Source: Cyanobium sp. FACHB-13342
GTDB lineage: Bacteria > Cyanobacteriota > Cyanobacteriia > PCC-6307 > Cyanobiaceae
NCBI RefSeq assembly: GCF_014697415.1
Contig: NZ_JACJRT010000008.1
Span: 372,001-436,000, forward strand
Length of the DNA: 64,000 nt
Direction: 5' to 3'
The position numbers and the translations under genes are program-made. Within the stretch, counting starts at the first letter, position 1. The number at the start of each line of letters is the position of its first letter. The notes beneath the pieces were generated by a model. It worked only from the letters and a program-made list of their open reading frames with translations. It did no database searches and was not told where the DNA came from. This document shows positions 53,684-64,000 of this stretch, piece after piece.

Positions 53684-54004
53684 ATGGCGATCCTCCACCC
53701 CTCGCCACCGTCGGTACCCAAAGGGTTGCTGGCCCTACTGGCCTGCGGCAGCGGTCTGCTGATCGGCCTCGGCTCCACCCCATTGCCGGTTGGGGCCCAA
53801 TCCCAGCTGCTGGAATCCGTCAAACAGAATCCGGCCCGCGCCCAGGCTCTCTGCACCCAGCTGCGCAGCTTCAACGCCCAGGGGCTCTCGGCCACCTCTC
53901 CGCAGGCGGTCGCCCAGATCGCTCGGCAGGAAAACCTGAGCCCGATGGATGCGGAAGTGCTGACCACCTATGTGGTCGGCCTCCACTGCCCTGACGTGCG
54001 CTGA
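53684..54004 (+). CDS. Small exported hypothetical protein
   Basis: A 106-residue protein with a clear signal peptide (about residues 10-38: hydrophobic GLLALLACGSGLLIGL, cleavage near PVGAQS). The mature part has two cysteines (ALCTQL and LHCPD) that could form a disulfide. The family is not recognised, though similar small secreted proteins are common in cyanobacteria. The CocE-type hydrolase gene begins directly at the next base after its stop, so they form a transcription unit. Confidence 0.75.
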   Translation: MAILHPSPPSVPKGLLALLACGSGLLIGLGSTPLPVGAQSQLLESVKQNPARAQALCTQLRSFNAQGLSATSPQAVAQIARQENLSPMDAEVLTTYVVGLHCPDVR

Positions 54005-55609
54005 ATGCACCCCACCCCCGCGGGGCCCGAGCCCGTGCACTGGCGCGATGCGGTGATGCCCTGCCGCGACGGCATCGGCCTGGCCTGCCGCATCTGGTCG
54101 CCAGAAGGCCAAGGGCCCTGGCCCGTGCTGTTGATGCGCCAGCCCTACGGCAGGGCGATCGCCTCCACCGTCACCTACGCCCATCCCAGCTGGTACGCCT
54201 CCCACGGCTTCCTCGTGGTGGTGCAGGACGTGCGCGGTCGGGGCGACTCCGAAGGGGAGTTCAGGGGCTTTGAGCAGGAGGCCGCCGACGGCGCCGACAC
54301 CATCCGCTGGGCCCGCCAACTTGAGGGCAGCACGGGAGCTGTGGGCTGCTACGGCTTCTCCTACCAAGGCCTGACCCAGCTGCTCAGCGACGACCCACAG
54401 GCCATCCCCGACTGCCTGGCCCCGGCCATGGCCGGACTGGATGAGCGGCAGCACTGGGCCAGCGAGGGGGGAGCCCACTGGTGGGCCCTGGGGGTGGGCT
54501 GGGGCCTGCAACTGGCGGCCCAGCGCTGCCAACGGCTGGGCGATGCGGCGGGGTGGCAGACCATCCGCCGCAGCCTCGAGAGCGGCAGCTGCCTCCACGA
54601 CGGGCTGGACCTGCTGGAACGGTTTGATCCCCAGGGCATGGCCTACCGCTGGCTGCAGCGCCCCTGCCAGGCCAGCGACGGCTGGATGGTGCATCAACCA
54701 GCGGCATCCCTGCTGCGTCGCCCCATGCTGTTGATTGGCGGGTGGTATGACCCCCACCTGCGCGGCATCCTGGACCTGTGGCACCAGGGCCGGGCCGCGG
54801 GTGGCCAGCCCCTGCTGAGGATCGGAGCCTGGACCCACCTGGATTGGCAAGGGGGCGTCGATCGCCTGCAACTGGCCTTTTTTCAGCACCACCTGCAGGG
54901 CCACTCCGCCCCGATGGAACTCCGCACGCCCGTGCTGCTGGAAGACGGGATCAGCCGGCGTTGGCAGGCCCCCGCAGACCCGGGCCTGCGGATGGGATGG
55001 GGACTGACCAGTGGCGGGTTGGCCGCGGTCGATGCTGCGGAGGGTGCCCTGCAGGCCAACCGCACTGGATCGGGCGGGGTGACCCTGGTGCACGATCCCT
55101 GGCGGCCCGTTCCTGCCCGGGGGGGACACCTGGGACTGGACCCGGGACCCTGCGATCGGCAGGCCACGGATCGCCGCACGGATGTGGCCTGTTTCAGCGG
55201 GCCCGCGCTCGACAGCCCCTTGACCCTGGAGGGCCTGCCGCGGCTGCGGATCCGCGTGAGGGCCGACCAGCCCAGCTTCGACCTCTGCGCCGCCCTGTCG
55301 CGGGTGCGGCCGAGCGGTGTGGTGGACCAGCTGGCCAGTGGCGTGGGGCGATTCCAGGGCGCAGCCGGAGAGCCCACTCCCGTGAGCCTGGAGCTCCAGC
55401 CCCTGCGGGCCAGCCTGGAAGAGGGCGACCGGCTGCGGCTTTCCCTGGCGGGATCGGCCTGGCCCCAGATCGCCGTGAACCCAGGGGATGGCAGCCTTCC
55501 CGCCGGACCGGCCGGGCCCCGTCACCGGGTGATCACCCTGGAGCTGGATTTGACGGAAGCCGAATTGGAGCTGCTGCCCTTCCTGCCCGGGGAACTTGGG
55601 GCAAACTGA
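54005..55609 (+). CDS. CocE/NonD family serine hydrolase (X-Pro dipeptidyl-peptidase S15-like)
   Basis: A 534-residue alpha/beta hydrolase. The catalytic Ser is in GCYGFSYQG, Asp in LLIGGWYDPHLRG and His in GAWTHLDW. A C-terminal beta-jelly-roll domain (about 350-534) completes the CocE/XPDP_C architecture. Family members hydrolyse acyl esters or X-Pro dipeptides. No signal peptide is seen, so it acts in the cytoplasm; the substrate is unknown. It follows the small exported protein without a gap. Confidence 0.88.
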   Translation: MHPTPAGPEPVHWRDAVMPCRDGIGLACRIWSPEGQGPWPVLLMRQPYGRAIASTVTYAHPSWYASHGFLVVVQDVRGRGDSEGEFRGFEQEAADGADTIRWARQLEGSTGAVGCYGFSYQGLTQLLSDDPQAIPDCLAPAMAGLDERQHWASEGGAHWWALGVGWGLQLAAQRCQRLGDAAGWQTIRRSLESGSCLHDGLDLLERFDPQGMAYRWLQRPCQASDGWMVHQPAASLLRRPMLLIGGWYDPHLRGILDLWHQGRAAGGQPLLRIGAWTHLDWQGGVDRLQLAFFQHHLQGHSAPMELRTPVLLEDGISRRWQAPADPGLRMGWGLTSGGLAAVDAAEGALQANRTGSGGVTLVHDPWRPVPARGGHLGLDPGPCDRQATDRRTDVACFSGPALDSPLTLEGLPRLRIRVRADQPSFDLCAALSRVRPSGVVDQLASGVGRFQGAAGEPTPVSLELQPLRASLEEGDRLRLSLAGSAWPQIAVNPGDGSLPAGPAGPRHRVITLELDLTEAELELLPFLPGELGAN

Positions 55610-55631
55610 GCCGACATCCCCAGTCTCCCTG

Positions 55632-56444
55632 ATGCCGATGCGGCACCTGCGCTCCGCCCTCCTGCCTGCCGTTCCCCGCCGAGCAGTTCGGAGCCTGGGC
55701 CTCCTGGCTCTGGCCACCGGACTCAGCATCGGCCTGGGGGCCACCCCTGGAGCCCTGGGAACGGCGACCTGGGCCCAGGCCACCAAGGGCACCGAGAGCC
55801 TGCCGGCCCTCAGTGTGGACCAGGCCCGTGCGGCGGCCAACCGCATTCTGGAGGCGGTGAAAAACGGGGACGCCAACCTGCGCTACAGCCAGTTCTCCGA
55901 GGAACTGAAGGCGGTGAGCAGCCCCTCGATGGTGGCCACCACCATGAAGACCCAGCCCAAGCTCCTGTCGTGGACCCTGTTGAGCGTCCAGAGCGGGCTG
56001 CGCAACACCACCGTGGAAGCCAGCCTCAGCACCAGCAGGGGCCAGCAGGACCTCTTCCTGGTGCTCAACCCCGAGGGCAAGCTCAGTGGCTACCACCTGG
56101 ATCTCAACGACGAGGCCCCCAGCCTCGTGGCCAGGCGATTCGTCGACGCCCTGAGCTCAGGGCACTTCATTTCCGCCCGCAGCTACCTGAGCCTGCCGCT
56201 GCAGAAGGAGATCGGAGCGTCCGCCCTGCAGGCGCGCTGGCAACAACTGCAACGGCAGACGGGCGCATTCGTGCGGATCCGCCGCGCGGTGGAGGCCGGG
56301 AGCGACGGCGACCAGAGGCTCGTGCTGGTGTACACGGAGTTCAATCGGTTGAGCGACTCCCTGTTTGTGATCCTCAACGCCAGCAACGACATCATCGGTG
56401 TGGATTTCCCCAGCGATCCAATCACTCCCAAGCCGGTTCGCTGA
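55632..56444 (+). CDS. Exported DUF3887-like protein
   Basis: A 270-residue protein with a signal peptide (about residues 15-47, cleavage near ATWAQA). The mature part has two similar alpha+beta units (about 56-145 and 160-268), each beginning with a helix such as QARAAANRILEAVKNGD or ARRFVDALSSGHF. This is the pattern of DUF3887, a small NTF2-like fold, so a tandem duplication is likely. The function is unknown. It lies 22 bases after the hydrolase gene. The ATG at 55632 precedes a second one at 55638. Confidence 0.7.
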   Translation: MPMRHLRSALLPAVPRRAVRSLGLLALATGLSIGLGATPGALGTATWAQATKGTESLPALSVDQARAAANRILEAVKNGDANLRYSQFSEELKAVSSPSMVATTMKTQPKLLSWTLLSVQSGLRNTTVEASLSTSRGQQDLFLVLNPEGKLSGYHLDLNDEAPSLVARRFVDALSSGHFISARSYLSLPLQKEIGASALQARWQQLQRQTGAFVRIRRAVEAGSDGDQRLVLVYTEFNRLSDSLFVILNASNDIIGVDFPSDPITPKPVR

Positions 56445-56457
56445 GGGAAAAGCCGCC

Positions 56458-56463
56458 TAAGCT
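56458..56463 (+). promoter_or_regulatory. Candidate -10 element for glgB
   Basis: TAAGCT lies 23 bases before the glgB ATG in a 42-base gap. Confidence 0.3.
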
Positions 56464-56486
56464 CGCGGCGCGACTTCTGGTGGTTC

Positions 56487-58784
<2,298 letters not shown>

Positions 58785-58808
58785 TGCCCCCTTCCCCTGC
58801 AGCGTCGG

Positions 58809-60005
58809 CTACTCCGGTGGTTCGATGCCCAGGCTGCTGAAGCGATCCACGATCGCCAGCCGCAGCTCTGCCGTCACACCACCGGCGATTAGGGGATCCG
58901 GCACCGAGTAGCTGAGGCTGTAGCTGTAGAGCTCGCCGCCAAACGCCATCAGCTTGGCGCTCACACCGGGCTCGGCCATCACCTGAGGATGCTCCTGCGC
59001 GATCTCCTTGAGCAGCGCGATGATCTGCTGCGGGGGCCAGCGGCGGCTCACCGAGAGGTTGATGCTGGCCCGCCGCATCCGGTCACTGCGGGTGTAGGTG
59101 GTGGTGGAGGTGGTGAAGAAGGTCTGGTTGGGCACCACCAGCTCGGCGTTGTCGCTGCTGCGCAGCAGCACCGTGGCCCGGGGGCCGAGCCGTCTCACCT
59201 GGGTCAGCTCTCCGTCGAGCAGCAGCACCTCCCCGGGCCGCACCGAGCCCTCCATCAGCAGCCACACACCACTGACCATGTTGGAGAACACCTCCTTGAT
59301 GCCGAAACCCAGCCCCACCGACAGACCGCCGGCCACGGCCAGCACACCGGTCTGATTGATGCCCAGGTTGGCCATAGCCCAGATCACACCCACGGCCATC
59401 AGCACGTAGCGCAGGATCTGCTCGATCGCTCCACGGCTTCCCTCTTCGAGATTGAGCAGATGTTTGACCAGGTGGCTCACCCAGGTGGCCGGAACCGAAA
59501 TCCCCACCAGCAGCAGATAGAGCACCATCAGCACCCGGCACAGCTGGCCGAGGTTGATGGCACTGCCGAACCAGACCCCCAGTGGTGCCAGGGCGAAGTC
59601 GGTGAGGCTGCCAACGGCATCCAGCAGGCTCAGCACCACATACGTGAGCAGCAGCGGGCGCAACAGGCGACTGACCAGCTGCTGGCGGGCCTTCGGCTCC
59701 ATCCAGCTCCGCAGCAGGCTGTGCTCCAGCAGCGAGATCAGCAGCCACAGGCCGGTGTATTGGATCGCCAGCAGCACCAGGCCATACCGCTGCCCCGTGG
59801 CTGCCAGCAGCAGGGCGAGCAACAGCTCTGCGATCAGGAGCACCAAGCGCAGAGGCAGATAGCGCTTCAGCCGGATCGCACCCCCGGGCCAGAGCCGTGG
59901 CAGGTTGAACAGGCCCAGCCCCAGCAGCAACAGCGGCAGCAGCTGCAGCTGCACAGGGCCCCTTTGCAGGTAAGCCCACCAGCCCAGGATCTCGGTGAGC
60001 AGCAT
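58809..60005 (-). CDS. Mechanosensitive channel, MscS family
   Basis: A 398-residue membrane protein with about five or six helices. The pore-lining helix is VLAVAGGLSVGLGFGIKEVFSNMVSG (about 225-250), typical of MscS TM3, followed by the beta domain (DGELTQVRRLGPRATVLLRSSDNAELVVPNQ). MscS channels release solutes during osmotic downshock. It lies 2 bases downstream of the solute-binding lipoprotein gene, so the pair are probably one operon. It is convergent with glgB. Confidence 0.9.
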   Translation of the reverse strand: MLLTEILGWWAYLQRGPVQLQLLPLLLLGLGLFNLPRLWPGGAIRLKRYLPLRLVLLIAELLLALLLAATGQRYGLVLLAIQYTGLWLLISLLEHSLLRSWMEPKARQQLVSRLLRPLLLTYVVLSLLDAVGSLTDFALAPLGVWFGSAINLGQLCRVLMVLYLLLVGISVPATWVSHLVKHLLNLEEGSRGAIEQILRYVLMAVGVIWAMANLGINQTGVLAVAGGLSVGLGFGIKEVFSNMVSGVWLLMEGSVRPGEVLLLDGELTQVRRLGPRATVLLRSSDNAELVVPNQTFFTTSTTTYTRSDRMRRASINLSVSRRWPPQQIIALLKEIAQEHPQVMAEPGVSAKLMAFGGELYSYSLSYSVPDPLIAGGVTAELRLAIVDRFSSLGIEPPE

Positions 60006-60007
60006 GG

Positions 60008-61328
60008 TCAGGGCCTCCTCGGCTGCAGCCGCAGAATTTGCTCAGCCCCCTCATCCGGGCTGACGATCCCCTCCATCACCAGGTTCACGAGCGAATCCAC
60101 CTTGGGCAGGGTCTGGTCCAGCTCCCCCTCGGAGTAGCTGGTGCGAATCCAGGCCGTCTGGAGGAACTGGCTGTAGGCGGTGCTCAGGGCGGCCAGTTGG
60201 CTGGAGCTGGCCACGGGAATCGACACGTAGCGGTTGGATGGAATGGTGTATCGGCTCGTGACCGTCGTTTTCCTCTGCAGCGCCGGATCCAGGGCCAGCT
60301 CCATCAGCTGGAGGGTCAGTTTCCGCTGATCCGGCGTGGAATCGGTGCCCAGAGCCATGATGCGGTTGGACAGGAAGGGACTTCGCGGGTCCCCACGGTC
60401 CATCGGGCAGCGGAGCGACTCCCAGATGACGGCCCATGGTGCGGTTCAGGCGCACCAGCAGGGGGCTGAAGCAGGGGATCCAGGCCAGCCGTCCCGATTC
60501 CAGGCCGGTGACCAGATCCTCCGGGCCGCTGCCCAAATACACCTTCCCCTGGAGGGCGCTCTGCCGGAGCCAAGCCAGCCAGCGTTGCAGGTCCTGGTTC
60601 TGACTGGTGAGCAGAGCCGCATCAGGCTTGCTGGTGTCAGGCAGCAGGATCGGTTTGAGCGCCTGGGCGGCTCCCAGAGCGCCAGCCGTCCAGTAGATCC
60701 CCGAAGGATCCACCGAAAGCCCCACCGGATTGCCTGCGGCTGCCACCGTTAGGAGGTTGTTCAGGGTGGTTGGCGGTTCGGTGATGCGGCGGCGGTCGAA
60801 ACAGGCCACCGTCACCTCGGCGAACAGAGGTAACCCGGCCAGACCCCTGCTTCCCTGGGCATGGTTCAGCAGATCGGGTGCCACCTGGCTGAGCGCCCGC
60901 TGAAGCTGCGGATCCTTCCTGGGCAGAGGCTGCAGCAGGCCCTGCTCCAGCAGTGAGATCGCCCTGGGGCCCTGCAGGATCAGCAGGTCGGGCCCCAGTC
61001 CGCGGCTCTGGCTGAGCCGCAGACGTGTCTCCAGGTCGCTTTCGGAAACCGTGGAGATGTCGATGCTCACCCCCGGATTCAGCTTTCGGAACGCCTTGAG
61101 CAGATCGGTCTCCGGCAGAGCTTCTTGATAGAAGCTGCGGTACCACTCCAGGCTGCTGTTGGGCACGATCAGCACGTGCAGCGTCGTGGGTGTGCGGAGG
61201 TTGCCGCCGCAGCCCTGGAGCAGCAGGGTGGGTGCAAGGGCAAGCCCCAGAGACCGGAGCCACGCAGGTCGTCTCAGCCCTTGTCCTGGCGAGCGCCAGC
61301 CGCGTCTCTTGCGGCGGTGGCGGCACAT
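60008..61328 (-). pseudogene. Extracellular solute-binding lipoprotein, frameshifted
   Basis: Two reading frames together encode one ABC-type solute-binding lipoprotein. The first (from ATG at 61328) has a lipobox signal (LALAPTLLLQGCGGN) and a periplasmic binding fold (HVLIVPNSSLEWYRSFYQEALPETDLL...) up to VAPLPDGP near 60400. The rest (SPFLSNRIMALGTDSTPDQR through QILRLQPRRP) is in the +1 frame, ending at 60008. A single extra G in the run at 60391-60394 (CCCC on the plus strand) would explain it; removing one G restores one frame. It may be a real null allele, an assembly error or, less likely, a programmed shift. No permease or ATPase gene is next to it; MscS is 2 bases downstream. Confidence 0.75.
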
Positions 61329-61458
61329 GGTGCCGGATGGGTGCACGGTCGGATCAGGCTCTGACCCCATTCTGCGAGGCTGTCCACAGATGCCCAGGTG
61401 GCAGGAGAGGAAGCTTGTGCTTGATGAAGCAAAGGCCAGCCCCTGCAGGGCGCTCGGC

Positions 61459-61464
61459 TAGGTT
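61459..61464 (+). promoter_or_regulatory. Candidate -10 element for hemE
   Basis: TAGGTT lies 24 bases before the hemE ATG. The 160-base divergent gap also holds a weak dyad, TGCTT-GATG-AAGCA (61418-61431). Nothing else is clear in the gap. Confidence 0.4.
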
Positions 61465-61488
61465 TCCGCTTCTTTCCTGCCCTTCTTC

Positions 61489-62547
61489 ATGGCCGACAAT
61501 GCTCCCCTGCTGCTGCGCGCCGCCCGAGGTGAGCAGGTGGAGCGGCCCCCGGTGTGGATGATGCGCCAGGCCGGTCGCTACATGAAGGTGTACCGCGACC
61601 TGCGCGATCGCCATCCGGGCTTCCGGGAACGGTCGGAAAACCCCGATCTCTCCTATGAGATCTCGATGCAACCCTTCCACGCCTTCAAGCCCGACGGCGT
61701 GATCCTGTTCTCCGACATCCTCACGCCGTTGCCCGGGATGGGCATCAACTTCGACATCGTCGAGAGCCAGGGTCCCCTGATCCAGGACCCGATCCGCACC
61801 ATGGCCCAGGTGGAGGCCCTGCGCCCCCTTCAACCGGCCGAGAGCATGCCCTTCGTGGGTGAGGTGCTCACCCGCCTGCGCCAGGCCGTGGGCAACGAGG
61901 CCGCCGTGCTCGGCTTCGTGGGCGCCCCCTGGACCCTGGCCGCCTACGTGGTGGAGGGCAAGAGCTCGAAGAACTACGCCGTGATCAAGGCGATGGCGTT
62001 CCGGGAGCCGACGCTGTTGCACCGGCTTCTGGATCACTTCGCCACATCGATTGCCGCCTACCTGCGCTACCAAATCGATTCCGGCGCCCAGGTGGTGCAG
62101 ATGTTCGATTCCTGGGCCGGCCAGCTCAGCCCCATGGATTACGACACCTTCGCTGCGCCTTACCAGAAGAAGGTGGTGGATCTGGTCAAACAGACCCACC
62201 CCGACACCCCCTTCATCCTCTACATCTCTGGCAGTGCCGGGGTGTTGGAGCGGATGGCCCGCACCGGAGTGGACATCGTGTCGCTCGACTGGACCGTGGA
62301 TATGGCCGAAGGCCTGGCCCGCCTTCCCGACCACGTGGGTGTGCAGGGCAACGTGGATCCCGGACTGCTGTTCGGCACCCCCGAAGCGATCCGGGACCGC
62401 ATCGACGACACCGTGCGCAAGGCCCGCGGCCGCAAGCACATCCTCAACCTGGGCCACGGCATCCTGCCGGGCACGCCGGAAGAGAACGGCCGTGCCTTCT
62501 TTGAGGCCGGCAAGAGTGTGATGGAGCGCCTCGGAGCCGCGGTTTGA
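61489..62547 (+). CDS. hemE: Uroporphyrinogen decarboxylase
   Basis: A 352-residue enzyme that turns uroporphyrinogen III to coproporphyrinogen III for heme and chlorophyll synthesis. The N-terminal signature [21 protein letters not shown] holds the substrate-binding Arg residues, and the second signature [16 protein letters not shown] follows at about residue 143. The stop overlaps the TTG of the SDR gene by 4 bases (TTGA), so they are coupled. Confidence 0.97.
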   Translation: MADNAPLLLRAARGEQVERPPVWMMRQAGRYMKVYRDLRDRHPGFRERSENPDLSYEISMQPFHAFKPDGVILFSDILTPLPGMGINFDIVESQGPLIQDPIRTMAQVEALRPLQPAESMPFVGEVLTRLRQAVGNEAAVLGFVGAPWTLAAYVVEGKSSKNYAVIKAMAFREPTLLHRLLDHFATSIAAYLRYQIDSGAQVVQMFDSWAGQLSPMDYDTFAAPYQKKVVDLVKQTHPDTPFILYISGSAGVLERMARTGVDIVSLDWTVDMAEGLARLPDHVGVQGNVDPGLLFGTPEAIRDRIDDTVRKARGRKHILNLGHGILPGTPEENGRAFFEAGKSVMERLGAAV

Positions 62548-63560
62548 GCAGGGCGGCGCCGCCAGCCCGGATCCTGATCACCGGCGCCTCCGGCTGCGTG
62601 GGCCAGCACATCGCGGCCCAGCTTTACCAGGAGACCGACGCCGAGCTGCTGCTGCTGCTGCGCGATCCGGCCAAGCTCACCGCGGTTCCGGCCGACGACC
62701 CCCGGGTCACCCTGCTCGTGGCCGACCTGCGGGATCTCACCGCCCATGCCGGCGCGATTGCCACCGCCACCCGGGTGATCCACACGGCCACCGCTTGGGG
62801 GGACCCCGAGCGAGCCATGGCGGTGAACGTGGTGGCGGTGAAGCAGCTGCTGGCCTTCACCACGCCCGAGTGGCTGGAGCAGGTGATCGTGTTCTCCACC
62901 GCTTCGGTGCTCGACCGCCAGTTGCAGCTGCTGCCGGAAGCCCTCAGCGAGGGCACCGAATACATCCAGACCAAGGCCCTCTGCCTCCAGCAGCTCGAAA
63001 CCCACCCCCTGGCCGCCAGGATTGTGGCCGTGTTTCCCACCCTGGTGTTCGGTGGCCGGGTGGATGGCCAAGGGCCCTTCCCCACCAGCTACCTCACCGC
63101 CGGACTCGGCGAAGCCTGTCGTTGGCTGTGGCTGGCCAAGTGGCTGCGGGCCGATGCCAGCTTCCATTTCATCCACGCCGCTGACATCGCCCGGGTGTGC
63201 GTGCACCTGGCCACCCAGCCCCATCAGCCCAATCCCGAACCCGGGCAAGGGGAGCTGCGCCGGCTGGTGTTGGGGCAACCGGTGATCAGCGTGAATGACA
63301 CCGTGACCCAGCTCTGCCGCTGGCGCCGCAGCTGGCGCCCTCCCCTGGGCCTCAACCTGCGGGGCTGGCTGATCGAAGCCCTGATCAAGCTGCTGCGGAT
63401 CGAGGTGAATGCCTGGGACCGCTTCTCGATCCGCCAGCGCCACTTCGTGCATGAGCCGGTGAGCCCACCGGAACGCTTCGGCCTGGTGAGCCACGCCCCC
63501 AACCTGACGGCGGTGTTCGAAACGGCCGGCTTACCCCACCGAGGCCTACCAAAACGATGA
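62544..63560 (+). CDS. NAD(P)-dependent epimerase/dehydratase-like (extended SDR)
   Basis: A 338-residue short-chain dehydrogenase/reductase. The N-terminal Rossmann motif is [13 protein letters not shown], the catalytic set contains FSTAS (Ser) and EYIQTK (YxxxK). The length and the C-terminal substrate region are those of extended SDRs that act on nucleotide sugars or quinone-like substrates. The exact substrate is not seen. Its TTG start overlaps the hemE stop and its stop overlaps the petE start (ATGA), so hemE, SDR and petE are one transcript, which hints at a role in the photosynthetic apparatus. Confidence 0.88.
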   Translation: MSRAAPPARILITGASGCVGQHIAAQLYQETDAELLLLLRDPAKLTAVPADDPRVTLLVADLRDLTAHAGAIATATRVIHTATAWGDPERAMAVNVVAVKQLLAFTTPEWLEQVIVFSTASVLDRQLQLLPEALSEGTEYIQTKALCLQQLETHPLAARIVAVFPTLVFGGRVDGQGPFPTSYLTAGLGEACRWLWLAKWLRADASFHFIHAADIARVCVHLATQPHQPNPEPGQGELRRLVLGQPVISVNDTVTQLCRWRRSWRPPLGLNLRGWLIEALIKLLRIEVNAWDRFSIRQRHFVHEPVSPPERFGLVSHAPNLTAVFETAGLPHRGLPKR

Positions 63561-63943
63561 TCCCCGCCAGGCTGGTGGGGGTGCTGACCGCCGTGCTGGT
63601 GGGCCTGGGGGTGTGGATGGGCGGCCTCCCCCCGGCCCACGCCCTTGCCGCTCCAGCCCAGATGCGGCTGGGCAGCAAGGAGGGATTTCTGGTGTTCCAG
63701 CCGGAGCGGCTGACGATCACCGCCGGTGAACGGGTCCGGTTCGAGGTGGGCGGCCTGGGGCCCCACAACCTGATCGTGGCGGGCCACCCGGAATGGAGTC
63801 ACGAACCCCTCAGTTTCGAAGTGGGCGAGAGCTGGGAGCAGACCTTCGACAGCCCCGGCCGCTACGCGATCTGGTGTGAACCCCACCGGGCCGCGGGCAT
63901 GACCGGTGAGATCCATGTCCTTGAGGCCGCACGCGAGCCCTGA
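63557..63943 (+). CDS. petE: Plastocyanin (divergent)
   Basis: A 128-residue secreted copper protein that carries electrons between cytochrome b6f and photosystem I in the thylakoid lumen. A signal peptide (about residues 1-30) ends near AHALAA. The copper ligands are His70 in GPHNL and Cys107, His110 and Met115 in the AIWCEPHRAAGM segment. The residue before Cys107 is Trp (Tyr in most plastocyanins), and the usual GAGM is AAGM. GHPEWSHEPL matches the picocyanobacterial type. Its ATG overlaps the SDR stop by 4 bases. Confidence 0.88.
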   Translation: MIPARLVGVLTAVLVGLGVWMGGLPPAHALAAPAQMRLGSKEGFLVFQPERLTITAGERVRFEVGGLGPHNLIVAGHPEWSHEPLSFEVGESWEQTFDSPGRYAIWCEPHRAAGMTGEIHVLEAAREP

Positions 63944-63953
63944 GCACCCGCCT

Positions 63954-64000
63954 ATGTGGCAAATGTTGCGAACCTGGCTGGCAGGGGTCACACCAGCACC
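63954..64000 (+). CDS. Possible start of a gene running off the window
   Basis: An ATG 10 bases after the petE stop opens a frame to the window end, encoding MWQMLRTWLAGVTPA. Too short to name; it may be the next operon gene. Confidence 0.25.
   Translation, partial: MWQMLRTWLAGVTPA

Noticed and set aside
61380-61390. DnaA-box-like TGTCCACA in the hemE upstream gap
   Set aside because: A single imperfect copy without an AT-rich region, repeats or dnaA/dnaN genes is not an origin.
63224-63991. A 255-codon minus-strand frame across petE and the SDR end
   Set aside because: It covers the copper ligands of petE on the opposite strand and has no recognisable motif.

Overview
The window is a densely packed, GC-rich stretch of a cyanobacterial chromosome. 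The gene set points to oxygenic photosynthesis: a high-light-inducible (Hli) protein, plastocyanin, NdhD, Ycf51, the phylloquinone enzymes MenD and MenB, a solanesyl-diphosphate synthase for plastoquinone, and the glycogen enzymes GlgA and GlgB. High GC, very short intergenic gaps, several small DUF families typical of picocyanobacteria (DUF760, DUF1350, DUF2605, DUF4332, DUF4336) and only about four copies of the HIP1 octamer found by eye all suggest the Cyanobium/high-GC Synechococcus group. I see no rRNA, insertion sequence, integrase, prophage module or CRISPR array. No gap without a gene exceeds 300 bases; the longest protein-free gap (about 220 bases, 422-640) holds a tRNA-Pro and a terminator, and the next longest (about 160 bases) lies upstream of hemE.

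Layout. 0-9 kb: a small membrane protein, tRNA-Pro(GGG), a LysR-like regulator, a DEDDh exonuclease, PrxQ, a DUF1350 hydrolase, a two-gene signalling unit (FIST sensor plus GAF-GGDEF-EAL enzyme) and acs. 9-19.5 kb: a HAD phosphatase; a minus-strand run comB, nitrilase, amidase, murI, sds (cell wall and isoprenoid side chain); then plus-strand ubiD, an Rrf2 regulator, aroA, glmU and hli. 19.6-26.7 kb: a minus-strand run menD, menB, L,D-transpeptidase, glgA, a hypothetical gene and murF. 26.7-36.4 kb: lepB, DUF760, a metal-transport neighbourhood (ZIP importer and DUF697 protein facing a CDF exporter), an RGG-rich protein, trpS, a lambda-type lysozyme, and a minus-strand DUF2605/TM2/DUF2752 group. 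36.5-45.8 kb: plus-strand thrS, glk, thrB, ndhD, prlC, a NahK-like sugar kinase and a DOMON-like protein. 45.9-52.7 kb: tamB, ROK kinase, proA and folB on the minus strand, joined by 4-base overlaps. 52.7-64 kb: ycf51, DUF4332, a CocE-type hydrolase, a DUF3887-like protein, glgB, a minus-strand solute-binding lipoprotein/MscS pair, and the hemE, SDR, petE operon.

Most of the window is conserved housekeeping. The less ordinary items are: the FIST/c-di-GMP pair with a 15-base perfect dyad upstream; a one-base frameshift in the solute-binding lipoprotein gene; three cases where the TAG stop of one gene lies inside the candidate -10 hexamer of the next; menD and lepB starting only 15 bases apart on opposite strands; a tamB/ycf51 divergent promoter built on one AT island; a plastocyanin with unusual residues around the copper site; and a NahK-like kinase joined to an oligopeptidase and a DOMON-like protein. 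I did not find a convincing wholly new multi-gene system; the FIST unit and the kinase/DOMON pair are the best candidates for undescribed biology.
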